From: Thermobaculum terrenum ATCC BAA-798
Lineage (GTDB): Bacteria > Chloroflexota > Chloroflexia > Thermobaculales > Thermobaculaceae
NCBI RefSeq assembly: GCF_000025005.1
Contig: NC_013525.1
Location: forward strand, 434,001 to 498,000
DNA length: 64,000 nt
Direction of reading: 5' to 3'
The notes beneath the pieces are model-generated. The model was given only the letters and a program-made list of their open reading frames with translations, was not told the origin of the DNA and ran no database searches. The translations under genes were made by a program, and so were the position numbers. Positions 1 through 8,633 of the stretch are shown here, piece by piece (position 1 is the first letter of the stretch; each line of letters starts with the position of its first letter).

Positions 1-135
1 TGCCAAATAGTGAACCTGTATGTGATGGCTTCTAAAGCCGAGTACTACGAAAAGTACAATAGCTAGTACATCGCCAGCCACTAGCAAGTATGTGGTTCCC
101 CTTCCCAGCGGTCTTTCTCTTTCGGCAACACTCAT
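1..135 (-). CDS. DUF3054-like membrane protein (partial, C-terminus beyond window)
   Basis: The first 45 codons of a minus-strand gene are present and the rest lies left of the window. The protein begins MSVAERERPLGRGTTYLLVA, then a hydrophobic stretch with an L-A-G-D start and an 'LGFRSHH' end. This matches the start of the DUF3054 family of small multi-pass membrane proteins of unknown function (family recall, not searched). The ATG at 135-133 follows an AGGAG ribosome binding site 7 bases upstream. It is divergent from the GNAT gene at 373. Confidence 0.6.
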   Translation of the reverse strand, partial: MSVAERERPLGRGTTYLLVAGDVLAIVLFVVLGFRSHHIQVHYLA

Positions 136-372
136 TTGCAAACTCCTGGCGGATTCTCAGCTGAGATAATCTCTAACAATAGTGTACCAGTAAGCAGTTC
201 CTAAGCCCTTATGAATTATTTGTGTTCCTTGATTAGAAAAGCCTTGGTATTGTGTCTTGTGGCTGGGACACGAATACGTCGTAAGCTCTTATTCGATCTG
301 CTTTATACTCTATTTATATTTGTCTCTGAACACCTAATCGATGGTTCAAAAATAGTGTTTGGGAGGAGCTAG

Positions 373-1275
373 ATGGAACTTCGCGAGCTTAGAGAGTGTG
401 ATCTGCTTGATCTCTTGGACCTATGTAGCAGGACGTTGCCTCTGGATAAGTTCTCTATAAACTTACTAAAGCACCGTATATTCCAGGAGCCAGAGCATAG
501 GCCAGAATACCAACTGTCCTTATGGGATGGAGATAAGTTAGTGAGCGTTATGCTGGGGGGGGTCCGTACATCAGAAGAAGGTCCTGCTCCTGCTATAAGG
601 CTATTTGCTACCGATCCTGCTTACCAGAGGAGAGGTTATGCTACTCAGCTGCTGAAAGAGCTGATAAACAGGATTCAAGCTGATGGTATGAAAACCCTGA
701 GGGTTGGGGGTAGTGCACCCATCTACTTCTGGCCAGGAGTAGATGTAAGGTATACCCCGGCAATCTGTTTCTTGATCAAGCATGGTTTTCAGATCGCGGA
801 TGTTAGATGTTTCAACATGGAAGTAGATCTGCTCTCTCGAGACTGGGATACATCTGCCGACGAGGACAGGCTTGCGAGGGAGGGCTTCGTGTTTCGAAGG
901 TTATCGTTGGATGACAGGGAGGAGTTTAGCAAATGGCTTCTGGATGTTTGGGGCTCTACTTGGCAATGTGAGGCTCTGGCTACCTACCAAAATGAACCAA
1001 TATCGACACATATAGCTCTGCGTGATGGTAGGATATGTGCCTTTGCCTCTTATGGAGGTACGGCTTTTGAGAATGGGTTTGGCCCTACTGGTACCGAAGA
1101 GCAACTGAGGGGTAAGGGGATTGGCCGGATTCTGTTCTATAGATGCATGCGTGATCTTAGGATGCTGGGTCACGAGAAATGTGAGGTAATATGGGTGGGG
1201 CCTATACCGTTTTATGCGAAGGTGGCGGATGCCAAGATAAATAGAGTATTCTGGGTACTAGGTAAGCAGATCTAA
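373..1275 (+). CDS. Tandem GNAT-domain N-acetyltransferase
   Basis: The 300-residue protein carries two GNAT folds. Each has an acetyl-CoA pyrophosphate-binding loop of the Q/R-x-x-G-x-G/A type: QRRGYA at residues 85-90 and RGKGIG at 246-251. Proteins of this architecture acetylate amines on small molecules or proteins; the substrate cannot be read from the sequence. The ATG follows a GGGAGGAG ribosome binding site. The next gene, an oxidoreductase, starts 20 bases after the stop and is probably co-transcribed. The upstream 237 bases hold an AT-rich stretch with TATACT at 304-309 but no good -35 element. Confidence 0.85.
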   Translation: MELRELRECDLLDLLDLCSRTLPLDKFSINLLKHRIFQEPEHRPEYQLSLWDGDKLVSVMLGGVRTSEEGPAPAIRLFATDPAYQRRGYATQLLKELINRIQADGMKTLRVGGSAPIYFWPGVDVRYTPAICFLIKHGFQIADVRCFNMEVDLLSRDWDTSADEDRLAREGFVFRRLSLDDREEFSKWLLDVWGSTWQCEALATYQNEPISTHIALRDGRICAFASYGGTAFENGFGPTGTEEQLRGKGIGRILFYRCMRDLRMLGHEKCEVIWVGPIPFYAKVADAKINRVFWVLGKQI

Positions 1276-1295
1276 CTAAGTTGTAGGGGAGTAGT

Positions 1296-2318
1296 ATGCC
1301 TGTAAGAGTAGCTATATTGGGATGCGGGCTCATAGCCCAAAGAGAGCATATACCTGCATATGTAAAGTCCGAGGATGCGCAGATAACAGTATTCGCTAGT
1401 AGAGACCTATCTAAGGCGGAGAGGCTGAAGAATGAGTATGGGGCTAATGCTGCCACTGATGATTGGAAAGAAGCGATTCTAAGGGACGATGTGGATGTGG
1501 TAGATATTTGCTTGCCTAATTACCTACACGCCCCAGCTGCGATAGCTGCCGCTGAGGCAGGCAAGCACATCATAGTTGAGAAACCCATAGCTAGGACTAT
1601 TGCTGAAGCTGATGCTATGATCGAGGCTGCCAACAAGAACGGGGTCAAGTTGATGGTTGCCCACAGCCTGAGATTCGCTCCACCAGCCGAGGAGGCTCAA
1701 AGATTAGTCAGCGAAGGGTTTATAGGAGAGGTGAAGGCAGTAAGAGCTCTTCTCAACCATGCCGGACCTATAGAGTACTGGGGAGCTACTGATACTTGGT
1801 TCTTCGAACTCACAAAATCAGGTGGTGGGGCCTTGTTGGATCTAGGTATTCATGTTGCTGACCTGGTTCAGTGGGTTGTGGGCGCTCCTGCGTCTTCAGT
1901 TTCGGCTATGGTGGTCAATAGTGGCCGTTTTGGTGATGTTGAAGATATGGGTATGGCTACGATCCGGTTCAGCAATGATGTACTTGGTTTCATACAGGCT
2001 TCATGGAATTACAGGCCGAAGAATGAGGCTAATCTAGTCGTCTACGGCGATAAGGGTACGTTGTATGCTTGGGCATATCCTGGAAAACCGCTTGTTGCGA
2101 ATCTCAGGTCTGAGGATTCTCCAGATGGTAAGCTGGTAGAGCTGGAAGTTCCTCAGAGTAGCCGTAGGAACAATCCGTTTGATTACTTCGTGCGCTGGGT
2201 GCTGGATAAGGCTGAGCCGTTCTCCACAGGCGAAGAGGCTAGGGCGGCACTACAGATAATTACGGGAGCTTATGCATCAGCCAAAAGCCGTTGTGAGGTT
2301 GAGCTCCCTAGATTTTAG
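1296..2318 (+). CDS. Gfo/Idh/MocA-family NAD(P)-dependent oxidoreductase
   Basis: This 340-residue protein has the N-terminal Rossmann fold of the family, with G-x-G-x-x-A at residues 9-14, and the conserved E-K-P motif at 95-97 whose lysine usually takes part in catalysis. The C-terminal alpha/beta domain follows. Members oxidise or reduce sugars, inositols or their derivatives; the exact substrate is unknown. A GGGGAG ribosome binding site precedes the ATG. The 3' end overlaps the convergent PAP2 gene by 11 bases. A second, distinct member of the family lies at 59826. Confidence 0.9.
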   Translation: MPVRVAILGCGLIAQREHIPAYVKSEDAQITVFASRDLSKAERLKNEYGANAATDDWKEAILRDDVDVVDICLPNYLHAPAAIAAAEAGKHIIVEKPIARTIAEADAMIEAANKNGVKLMVAHSLRFAPPAEEAQRLVSEGFIGEVKAVRALLNHAGPIEYWGATDTWFFELTKSGGGALLDLGIHVADLVQWVVGAPASSVSAMVVNSGRFGDVEDMGMATIRFSNDVLGFIQASWNYRPKNEANLVVYGDKGTLYAWAYPGKPLVANLRSEDSPDGKLVELEVPQSSRRNNPFDYFVRWVLDKAEPFSTGEEARAALQIITGAYASAKSRCEVELPRF

Positions 2319-3066
2319 ATTTGTTTGCCCTTCTTTGTCTTATTATGTGGCTACCGCCTTGAGTGGCGGTAGCCGCGATTACTACCCATAACAGGCCGGT
2401 TATGTAACCACCGATTACGTCCGTGAAGTAATGGTAGCCGAAATATATCCTGCTAGTTCCTATGAACAATGCCAGGAAGATAGCTATTATAAAGCTTATC
2501 GTGCCGTACAGCTTACCGAATAGCACCCAGATGATGCTGGCGAGCGCTATATAGAACACCACAGAGTTCATAGCATGTCCGCTTGGGAAACTATAGTCTC
2601 CTATTTGATGGATACCTGGCCAGCTGGGCCGAGGGCGTGTTACGTAGTCCTTAAAGACCTGGTTTACTAATATGCCTCCAACTGCAGACACCACAAGGAA
2701 TGTTGGAGTTCTCCTATATCCCTTTAGGAAAAGTAGAGCACAGATCGCAGCTGTTAACGGACCAATTACTATAAACGATCCAAGGTAGGTCCCTAAAACA
2801 AACAGTGGGCCGGGGAAACTTGATGCATGGTTCCTGAGATATAAGTATATTGTTCGATCTAAGCTAATCGATTGTTCCGGAAATATATCGCGGGCGATTA
2901 TAGCCATCAGAAGGATGAGCATCAAGGACCCCACGAATCCTAGGAGGAGTATTGAGATCCTAGCAGGGGCTGCTCCGATCCTTTCCTCCAGCTCGGACAG
3001 ATGCTCATCACCTACAGCTAGAGGTTGCTCCTCTCTCGTGAAGTCTCTATCGACTCTATCTTGCAA
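2308..3066 (-). CDS. PAP2-family membrane phosphatase
   Basis: The protein is 252 residues with about five or six membrane segments. All three phosphatase signature motifs are present: K139 to RPRP at 144-147, PSGH at 161-164, and SR(205-206) leading to H212 and D216. Such enzymes remove phosphate from membrane lipids, for example phosphatidic acid or undecaprenyl diphosphate. The likely start is TTG at 3066, supported by an AGGAG site 9 bases upstream. It follows the CopD-like gene with a 21-base gap, so the two probably form one transcript. Confidence 0.9.
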   Translation of the reverse strand: MQDRVDRDFTREEQPLAVGDEHLSELEERIGAAPARISILLLGFVGSLMLILLMAIIARDIFPEQSISLDRTIYLYLRNHASSFPGPLFVLGTYLGSFIVIGPLTAAICALLFLKGYRRTPTFLVVSAVGGILVNQVFKDYVTRPRPSWPGIHQIGDYSFPSGHAMNSVVFYIALASIIWVLFGKLYGTISFIIAIFLALFIGTSRIYFGYHYFTDVIGGYITGLLWVVIAATATQGGSHIIRQRRANKSKI

Positions 3067-3087
3067 ATATCCAGCTCCTTTGCAAAT

Positions 3088-3561
3088 CTAGCTTGTGCTT
3101 TGATACATCGTGGTCAATATTGCACCCAGCAAGAAGACTACCATACCGGTTACAAGGATCACCCAGGGTACAGGGATGGTGCCCCTCCATCTGGCTAGCA
3201 CACCTTCTTGGTAGGGGTTGTACTGTGCCTTGCGTCTATTACGTCTTAGCGAGCCAGCCAGGAAGAACATCCATATAGCCAGCGCTACTTTAAGTACGAG
3301 CACGGATACATAGGTGGTTCCCAAACGCGTATTGGATAGTCTATCGAACGTGAGGATACCTCCACTGGCGAGCAGCAACCACATGGCTATAGATACTATG
3401 GTTTGAAATCTCCTGGCTATATTTATCCTCAGCTTCTCGTCGATAGTTGCCTCTTTGAGGCTGGGGATCAGTACAAAAGCGTAGAATATACTACCGCCTA
3501 GCCAAGCAGCGGCAGATACTATGTGTATAGTTCTGGAGATAACGACTATGGTCTCAAGCAA
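3088..3561 (-). CDS. CopD-like four-helix integral membrane protein
   Basis: The protein is 157 residues with four predicted membrane helices, starting with a helix carrying R-x-I-H-I followed by W and G residues. This resembles the CopD/DUF4149 group of small membrane proteins, some of which handle copper or bind haem; function here is not established. The start appears to be TTG at 3561 with GAGGAT just upstream. It lies divergent from the FAD oxidase at 3654 and upstream of the PAP2 gene on the same strand. Confidence 0.6.
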   Translation of the reverse strand: MLETIVVISRTIHIVSAAAWLGGSIFYAFVLIPSLKEATIDEKLRINIARRFQTIVSIAMWLLLASGGILTFDRLSNTRLGTTYVSVLVLKVALAIWMFFLAGSLRRNRRKAQYNPYQEGVLARWRGTIPVPWVILVTGMVVFLLGAILTTMYQSTS

Positions 3562-3614
3562 ATCCGATCCTCGAAGTGGTTTCTAGAGCTCTGTCTAATT
3601 GTAATTGATTACTC

Positions 3615-3623
3615 TGTTATACT
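3615..3623 (+). promoter_or_regulatory. Candidate extended -10 promoter of the GlcD-type oxidase
   Basis: The sequence TGTTATACT matches an extended -10 element (TGn then TATACT), 31 bases upstream of the start codon. No convincing -35 box is visible, which fits an extended -10 promoter. This is pattern matching only. Confidence 0.4.
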
Positions 3624-3653
3624 CAGCCTGTAGGGAACCTTAGGAGTAATGGC

Positions 3654-5075
3654 TTGATGAAGGAGAGCGTGATCGAGGAATTAAGGTCGATACTTGGTCC
3701 TTCAGGACTGCTTGTGGATCAAGGGGATCTGTTAGCCTACTCTATAGATGGCACCTGGTTAGAAGCTATGCCAGACTGTGTGGTTTTGCCCACATCTACA
3801 CAACAGGTTGCCCAGGTGATGTCTATAGCCAATAGAGAGCTCGTTCCAGTAGTGCCTCGTGGAGGCTCTTCTAATCTCTCTGGCGGCACCATCCCCATTA
3901 ATGGGGGCATAGTTATGAGTCTCACCAGGATGAACAAGATACTCGAGATAGATCCGGACAACCTGATCGCCGTAGTGCAACCGGGAGTAATAACTCATGA
4001 TCTGCAGAGCGAAGTCCGCAAATATGGTCTTTACTATCCGCCCGATCCCTCTAGTGTGCAGCATAGTACTATAGGGGGGAACGTGGCAGAGAATGCTGGT
4101 GGATTAAGGTGTCTGAAGTATGGTGTAACCAGCAAGTACGTATTGGGTATGGAGTATGTAACTCCTACAGGCGAGGTAGGCAGGGCTGGTGGAAGAGTAA
4201 TCAAGAACGTGACAGGGTATCAGCTTGAGCAGTTGCTTATTGGCAGTGAAGGAACGCTAGCTATCATTACCGAGATAACGCTTAGGTTGATTCCTTATCC
4301 AAAATATAGGCGTACTCTGATGGCGGTATTCGACAGGCTAGAAGATGCTGGTAAGGCTGTGTCAGAGATTACACGAGCAGGGATAATACCGGCCGCTATG
4401 GAGCTGATGGACAAGTCCTGTATCCAGGTGGTAGAGGATTACCTGCGTATAGGACTGCCGGTTGCAGCGGAGGCGATGCTGCTTGTGGAGTCAGATGGAT
4501 ACTATGAGTCAGCGGTAGAAGCTGAGATAAGGCATATAGATGGGATATTATCGGAACTAGCTGCTGAGGTGAATTTGGCCGAGGATGAATCGCAAGCTGA
4601 GGAGCTGTGGCGAGCTAGAAGATCCGTTAGTCCCGCTGTAGCTAAGATAAAGCCCAACAAACTTGGCGAGGATGTGTGTGTCCCCCGTAGCGCTGTCCCG
4701 GAGATGATACGCAGGTGCCAAGAGATAGCTGAGAAGTACGATCTGAAGCTGGTTATCTATGGTCACGCTGGGGATGGGAACATTCATCCCAACATACTCT
4801 TTGATAAGCGGGACGTTGATGAGGTGAGTAGGGTACAGAAAGCAGCTGCAGAGATTTTTCAAGCAGCTGTGGAGTTGGGTGGTACGCTCACAGGGGAGCA
4901 TGGAATTGGGCTGCTCAAGAAGGGTTTTCTTGGGTTGGCTCTCGACAGTACTACTATAGGAGTGATGCGGACCATTAAGCGGGCGCTCGACCCAAACAAT
5001 ATACTCAATCCTGGCAAGATATTTCCTGATGAGGCGTCGTACCTGCAGGTACCTTTTGATGTGGGTAGGACTTAA
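3654..5075 (+). CDS. glcD: FAD-linked (glycolate/lactate-type) oxidase, GlcD family
   Basis: The 473-residue protein has the FAD-binding PCMH/type 4 fold (motifs PRGGSSNLSGG and GGNVAENAGG) and the C-terminal FAD-oxidase domain with HAGDGNIHPN and GEHGIG, which hold the metal and flavin ligands. The family oxidises 2-hydroxy acids such as glycolate or D-lactate. The partner subunits GlcE and GlcF are absent, so it may act alone like a D-lactate dehydrogenase. The start is TTG 3654 or ATG 3657, behind TAGGAG at 3641. The next gene, another 2-hydroxyacid dehydrogenase, starts 23 bases later. Confidence 0.88.
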   Translation: MMKESVIEELRSILGPSGLLVDQGDLLAYSIDGTWLEAMPDCVVLPTSTQQVAQVMSIANRELVPVVPRGGSSNLSGGTIPINGGIVMSLTRMNKILEIDPDNLIAVVQPGVITHDLQSEVRKYGLYYPPDPSSVQHSTIGGNVAENAGGLRCLKYGVTSKYVLGMEYVTPTGEVGRAGGRVIKNVTGYQLEQLLIGSEGTLAIITEITLRLIPYPKYRRTLMAVFDRLEDAGKAVSEITRAGIIPAAMELMDKSCIQVVEDYLRIGLPVAAEAMLLVESDGYYESAVEAEIRHIDGILSELAAEVNLAEDESQAEELWRARRSVSPAVAKIKPNKLGEDVCVPRSAVPEMIRRCQEIAEKYDLKLVIYGHAGDGNIHPNILFDKRDVDEVSRVQKAAAEIFQAAVELGGTLTGEHGIGLLKKGFLGLALDSTTIGVMRTIKRALDPNNILNPGKIFPDEASYLQVPFDVGRT

Positions 5076-5098
5076 TCTAGAGTTGAGAGGAGTAAGCT

Positions 5099-6250
5099 AT
5101 GGCTAACGTGGAGGAGTCTCGGGATCAGGATTATATAAGCGTAGATCATATGGCGCTCAAATCCTGGGTAACAGAAGTCTTCTGTAAGCTGGGCGTGCCT
5201 AGGGAGGACGCTGATGTTACTGCAGATGTGCTGGTTGCAGCTGATCTTAGAGGCATAGAGAGTCATGGGGTGGCTCGTCTTGGCCGCTACACTAGCAGAT
5301 TGATGAAGGGGCTTATCTCTCCGGTAGCAAACCCTGTGATAGTTAGGGAAACATCATCTACCGCTCTTGTAGACGGTAACAATGGACTAGGGCAACCCGT
5401 GGCTATGTGGGCTATGCAGCTGGCTATAGATAAAGCCAGGGAAGTTGGGAGCGGTACAGTTGCTGTAAGGAACAGTAACCACTATGGCATAGCGGGCTAT
5501 TATGCGATGATGGCGCTAGAGCATGACATGATAGGGATGAGCCTGACTAATTCAAGTCCGCTGGTGGTACCTACTGGTGGTAGAAAAGCTGTGATAGGGA
5601 CCAATCCGATTGCTGTGGCTATTCCTGCGGGTAAAGAGAGGCCATGGGTGCTCGATATGGCGACAAGTGTGGTCCCGAGGGGTAAGCTTGAGGTGTACGC
5701 AAGGAAGAACAAGCCCATGCCCCTTGGTTGGGCTGTGGATGAAACCGGTCAGCCTACGACAGACGCTCAGAGGGTTCTGGATGCTCTAACTGCCCGCTTG
5801 GGAGGGGGTATCTTACCTTTAGGAGGTACAGCTCTGTTTAGTGGTTATAAAGGCTATAACCTATCTGTAATGGTAGATCTGCTATGCGGGGTGCTGCCCG
5901 GTTCAAATTGGGGTCCCAAAGTAGATGAGCCTGTAGATGGCAAGCTAGTACCATCCAGGGTGGGACACTTCTTCTGGGCGTTGAGGGTAGATGCCTTCAG
6001 GCCCATTGACGAGTTCAAGCAAGAGATGGATGATTACATCAGAATGCTCAAGGAATCCCCCAAGGCTGAGGGGGAAGATAGGATATGGGTAGCAGGTGAG
6101 AAAGAGTGGGAGCTTCAAGAGGAATATTCTCGTGAAGGAGTTCCCCTCTATTACAAAGTCGTCGAGACCCTGCGGGGCATAGGGCAAGAGGTGGGGCTCC
6201 CATTTGATGCTATGGTGTTAGGGGCGGGGCATAGTACAGGCATGGCATAA
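5099..6250 (+). CDS. Malate/L-lactate/ureidoglycolate dehydrogenase family protein (Ldh_2)
   Basis: The 383-residue protein belongs to the type-2 malate/L-lactate dehydrogenase family, which has an NAD(P)-binding fold unrelated to classic lactate dehydrogenases. Visible landmarks are G-I-E-S-H-G near residue 60 and the active-site region S-N-H-Y-G-I-A near 130. Substrates in the family include malate, sulfolactate, 2,3-diketogulonate and ureidoglycolate, and cannot be told apart here. A GAGAGGAG site precedes the ATG. It follows the GlcD-type oxidase closely, so both probably process related hydroxy acids. Confidence 0.85.
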   Translation: MANVEESRDQDYISVDHMALKSWVTEVFCKLGVPREDADVTADVLVAADLRGIESHGVARLGRYTSRLMKGLISPVANPVIVRETSSTALVDGNNGLGQPVAMWAMQLAIDKAREVGSGTVAVRNSNHYGIAGYYAMMALEHDMIGMSLTNSSPLVVPTGGRKAVIGTNPIAVAIPAGKERPWVLDMATSVVPRGKLEVYARKNKPMPLGWAVDETGQPTTDAQRVLDALTARLGGGILPLGGTALFSGYKGYNLSVMVDLLCGVLPGSNWGPKVDEPVDGKLVPSRVGHFFWALRVDAFRPIDEFKQEMDDYIRMLKESPKAEGEDRIWVAGEKEWELQEEYSREGVPLYYKVVETLRGIGQEVGLPFDAMVLGAGHSTGMA

Positions 6251-6252
6251 TA

Positions 6253-6281
6253 ATGGGCTGGAGATTGATCCTCCAGCCCAT
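6253..6281. terminator. Bidirectional hairpin between Ldh_2 and xylB
   Basis: An 11-base perfect inverted repeat (ATGGGCTGGAG and its complement) with a 7-base loop lies between two convergent genes. Neither flank has a long T run, so it may work as a weak intrinsic terminator for both strands. Confidence 0.6.
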
Positions 6282-6289
6282 CGCATCTC

Positions 6290-7780
6290 TTACATTGAAG
6301 CTAGCTCTGATAGCTGATGCATGGCGTCTTTGGTACTTGGATAAAGGCTCTTGTAGACTTCGTAGTAGCGAGCATATAAGTCGGATCTTGATTCGTCCGG
6401 ATATGTGACCTCGTCTCTGAGTGCTATGAGTGAGCATGCCTCTTCGACGTCTTTGTATATGCCGGAAGCGACGCCTGCTAGGAGTGCAGCACCATAGGCT
6501 GGACCCTCTTCGGCTACCGTACGTTTTATGGGTAGGCGATATATATCAGCCTGGATCTGCCTCCAGAGCTGGCTACGTGCGCCGCCGCCTATTGCTCTGA
6601 CCTCATTTACTTCCACATTTAACTCTCTGATGATCTGGAGAGAATCCAGCATGCTGAATACGACGCCTTCCATTACCGCACGAGTCATGTGGGATTTATC
6701 GTGTCTAGCTGTGAGCCCAAAGAATGATCCTCGTGCGTGTGGGTCTAAGTGAGGTGTGCGTTCACCTGTCAGGTATGGTAAGAATAAAAGTCCTTCAGAT
6801 CCAGGTGGAGCTGTACTAGCAAGCTCTGAGAGTTGATCATAGTTCAACCCTCCAAGGAGATCTCTCCACCACCGAAGCGATCCTCCGGCCGAGAGTGTCA
6901 CGCCCATCAGGTGGTATTTACCAGGGACAGCGTGACAGAATGCATGTATCCTGCCTGAGGGATCGGGACGAAACTCTTCAGAATGTACGAAGAGAACACC
7001 GCTAGTACCTATCGAGGAGCTCATCAATCCTTCTTTGATGATACCTGTCCCTACTGCAGCCGCTGCGTTATCTCCACCGCCCGCAGCTACTGGTATCTTG
7101 GAGCCTAACCCTAGGCTATCAGCCAGGTCCTGGGATACATAGCCCGTTACTTCTGGACCTTCGAATACCTTTGGGAGCCATTCTAAGGGGATTTCGAGCG
7201 CCTCTAGGATCTCACGAGACCAGTCTCTAGCTTTCACGTCCAGAAGAAGAGTTCCAGCAGCGTCCGATGCGTCAGTTGCAAATTCACCTGTCAGCTTGTA
7301 ACGAACGTAGTCCTTTGGAAGAAGGACGTGCCTAACTTTGGAATAGTTCTCAGGCTCATTTTCTCTAAGCCATAGGATCTTTGGGGCCTGGAAGCCTGTT
7401 AGTGCTGGATTCCCAGCTATGGATATAAGCTTGTCGTAACCTACGACCTCGGTCATTTCTTCGCACTGCTTAGCGGTTCTTTGATCATTCCATAGCAGTG
7501 CGGGACGGATCACGTCGCCTCTCTCGTCGAGGAAAACGGATCCATGCATCTGTCCTGTAAGCCCTAATCCTAGGATCTCATCCTTAACCTGTTGGATGAC
7601 TTTATGTAGGGATTCCTGGGTTGCTACCCACCAGTCTTCTGGGTTCTGCTCTGTCCATCCTGGTCTGGGAGTGTACAGTGGATATTCCGAGGTTGACTCC
7701 GCTACGACATTCCCTGATTGATCTACAGCCAGAACCCTGACACCTGTCGTGCCTACGTCAATACCTATTACTACAGGCAT
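6290..7780 (-). CDS. xylB: Xylulokinase
   Basis: This 496-residue FGGY-family kinase starts with the phosphate-binding motif GIDVGTTG at residues 6-13, has the Y-P-L-Y..PGW-E-Q-P region typical of XylB, and ends with the adenosine motif GGGARS. Length fits XylB (about 490-500). It phosphorylates D-xylulose to xylulose 5-phosphate, which feeds the transketolase encoded upstream in the same block. The ATG has a GGGGAG site. It is the last gene of the minus-strand sugar-phosphate block, 83 bases after pgl, and could have its own promoter in that gap. Confidence 0.92.
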   Translation of the reverse strand: MPVVIGIDVGTTGVRVLAVDQSGNVVAESTSEYPLYTPRPGWTEQNPEDWWVATQESLHKVIQQVKDEILGLGLTGQMHGSVFLDERGDVIRPALLWNDQRTAKQCEEMTEVVGYDKLISIAGNPALTGFQAPKILWLRENEPENYSKVRHVLLPKDYVRYKLTGEFATDASDAAGTLLLDVKARDWSREILEALEIPLEWLPKVFEGPEVTGYVSQDLADSLGLGSKIPVAAGGGDNAAAAVGTGIIKEGLMSSSIGTSGVLFVHSEEFRPDPSGRIHAFCHAVPGKYHLMGVTLSAGGSLRWWRDLLGGLNYDQLSELASTAPPGSEGLLFLPYLTGERTPHLDPHARGSFFGLTARHDKSHMTRAVMEGVVFSMLDSLQIIRELNVEVNEVRAIGGGARSQLWRQIQADIYRLPIKRTVAEEGPAYGAALLAGVASGIYKDVEEACSLIALRDEVTYPDESRSDLYARYYEVYKSLYPSTKDAMHQLSELASM

Positions 7781-7863
7781 GATTACTCCCCATCATAAAA
7801 ATGATTTCCTAGAAGGCAGAAATAGTGTATACGAACTGGGGAAAATTGCCAATTCCGGCTTGG

Positions 7864-8601
7864 CTACTGTGTGCCTGAGAGCAGACTGGCTGCTGCCCGA
7901 TCTACGACCCACAGCAGCGCGCCACTGGTTGGATTTACCATCTGAGCAGGGTACTTAGTCGGATTTTGCTCGCCCTCCAAGACCGACTTGAGCGCTTCTG
8001 CCTTGCCCTCCCCAGATACCAGAAAGACCACACTGGCTGCCGCATTGATAAGGGTAGAAGTAAAAGTGATCCTGTAGGTATTCAGCTTGGGTACGTAGTT
8101 ATGTACCACTAATCTATCGGTGACATGCAGAGCGTCGGTTTCAGGGAATAATGAGGCTGTATGCGCATCATCTCCCAATCCTAGAAATATCAGGTCGAAT
8201 CTTGGAGGATCGCCAGGTACAGCCTTCTTTACAATCTCCTCGTATTCTCTTGCAGCTTCTTCGGGTGGGAGTTCGCCCTTCATTCTGAAGACCCTGTCTT
8301 CGGTTATACCGAGTGGCTGCAGGAGATGCTGATGTGCTGATCCGTAGTTACTATCCGGGTGATCTGGAGGCACACACCTCTCGTCGCTCCAGAAGAAGAG
8401 CACTTTGTCCCAGTCGACTTTGCCTCTGTATTCATCCGAAGCTAGCAACTTGTACATTGCCACAGGCGTTGATCCACCTGATAGCGCCACGAAGAACGAA
8501 CCATGGTCATCTATTGATTCTTTAGCTCTGGATATGAACTGCTCAGCTCCAGCTCGAGCTACCTCGGAGGAATTTTCTACAATCGATAACTTTCCTGCCA
8601 T
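7864..8601 (-). CDS. pgl: 6-phosphogluconolactonase
   Basis: The 245-residue protein belongs to the DevB-type lactonases, with the motifs ALSGGSTP near residue 40, SDERCVP near 90 and GLGDDAHTASLFP near 155. The last motif separates it from glucosamine-6-phosphate deaminase; it reads DDAH where most members read DDGH. It hydrolyses 6-phosphogluconolactone made by the G6PDH encoded immediately upstream (32-base gap), so the two act in sequence and are probably one operon. Confidence 0.92.
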   Translation of the reverse strand: MAGKLSIVENSSEVARAGAEQFISRAKESIDDHGSFFVALSGGSTPVAMYKLLASDEYRGKVDWDKVLFFWSDERCVPPDHPDSNYGSAHQHLLQPLGITEDRVFRMKGELPPEEAAREYEEIVKKAVPGDPPRFDLIFLGLGDDAHTASLFPETDALHVTDRLVVHNYVPKLNTYRITFTSTLINAAASVVFLVSGEGKAEALKSVLEGEQNPTKYPAQMVNPTSGALLWVVDRAAASLLSGTQ

Positions 8602-8633
8602 CTACCAACAACCTCTGTCAAGATAATTGATCC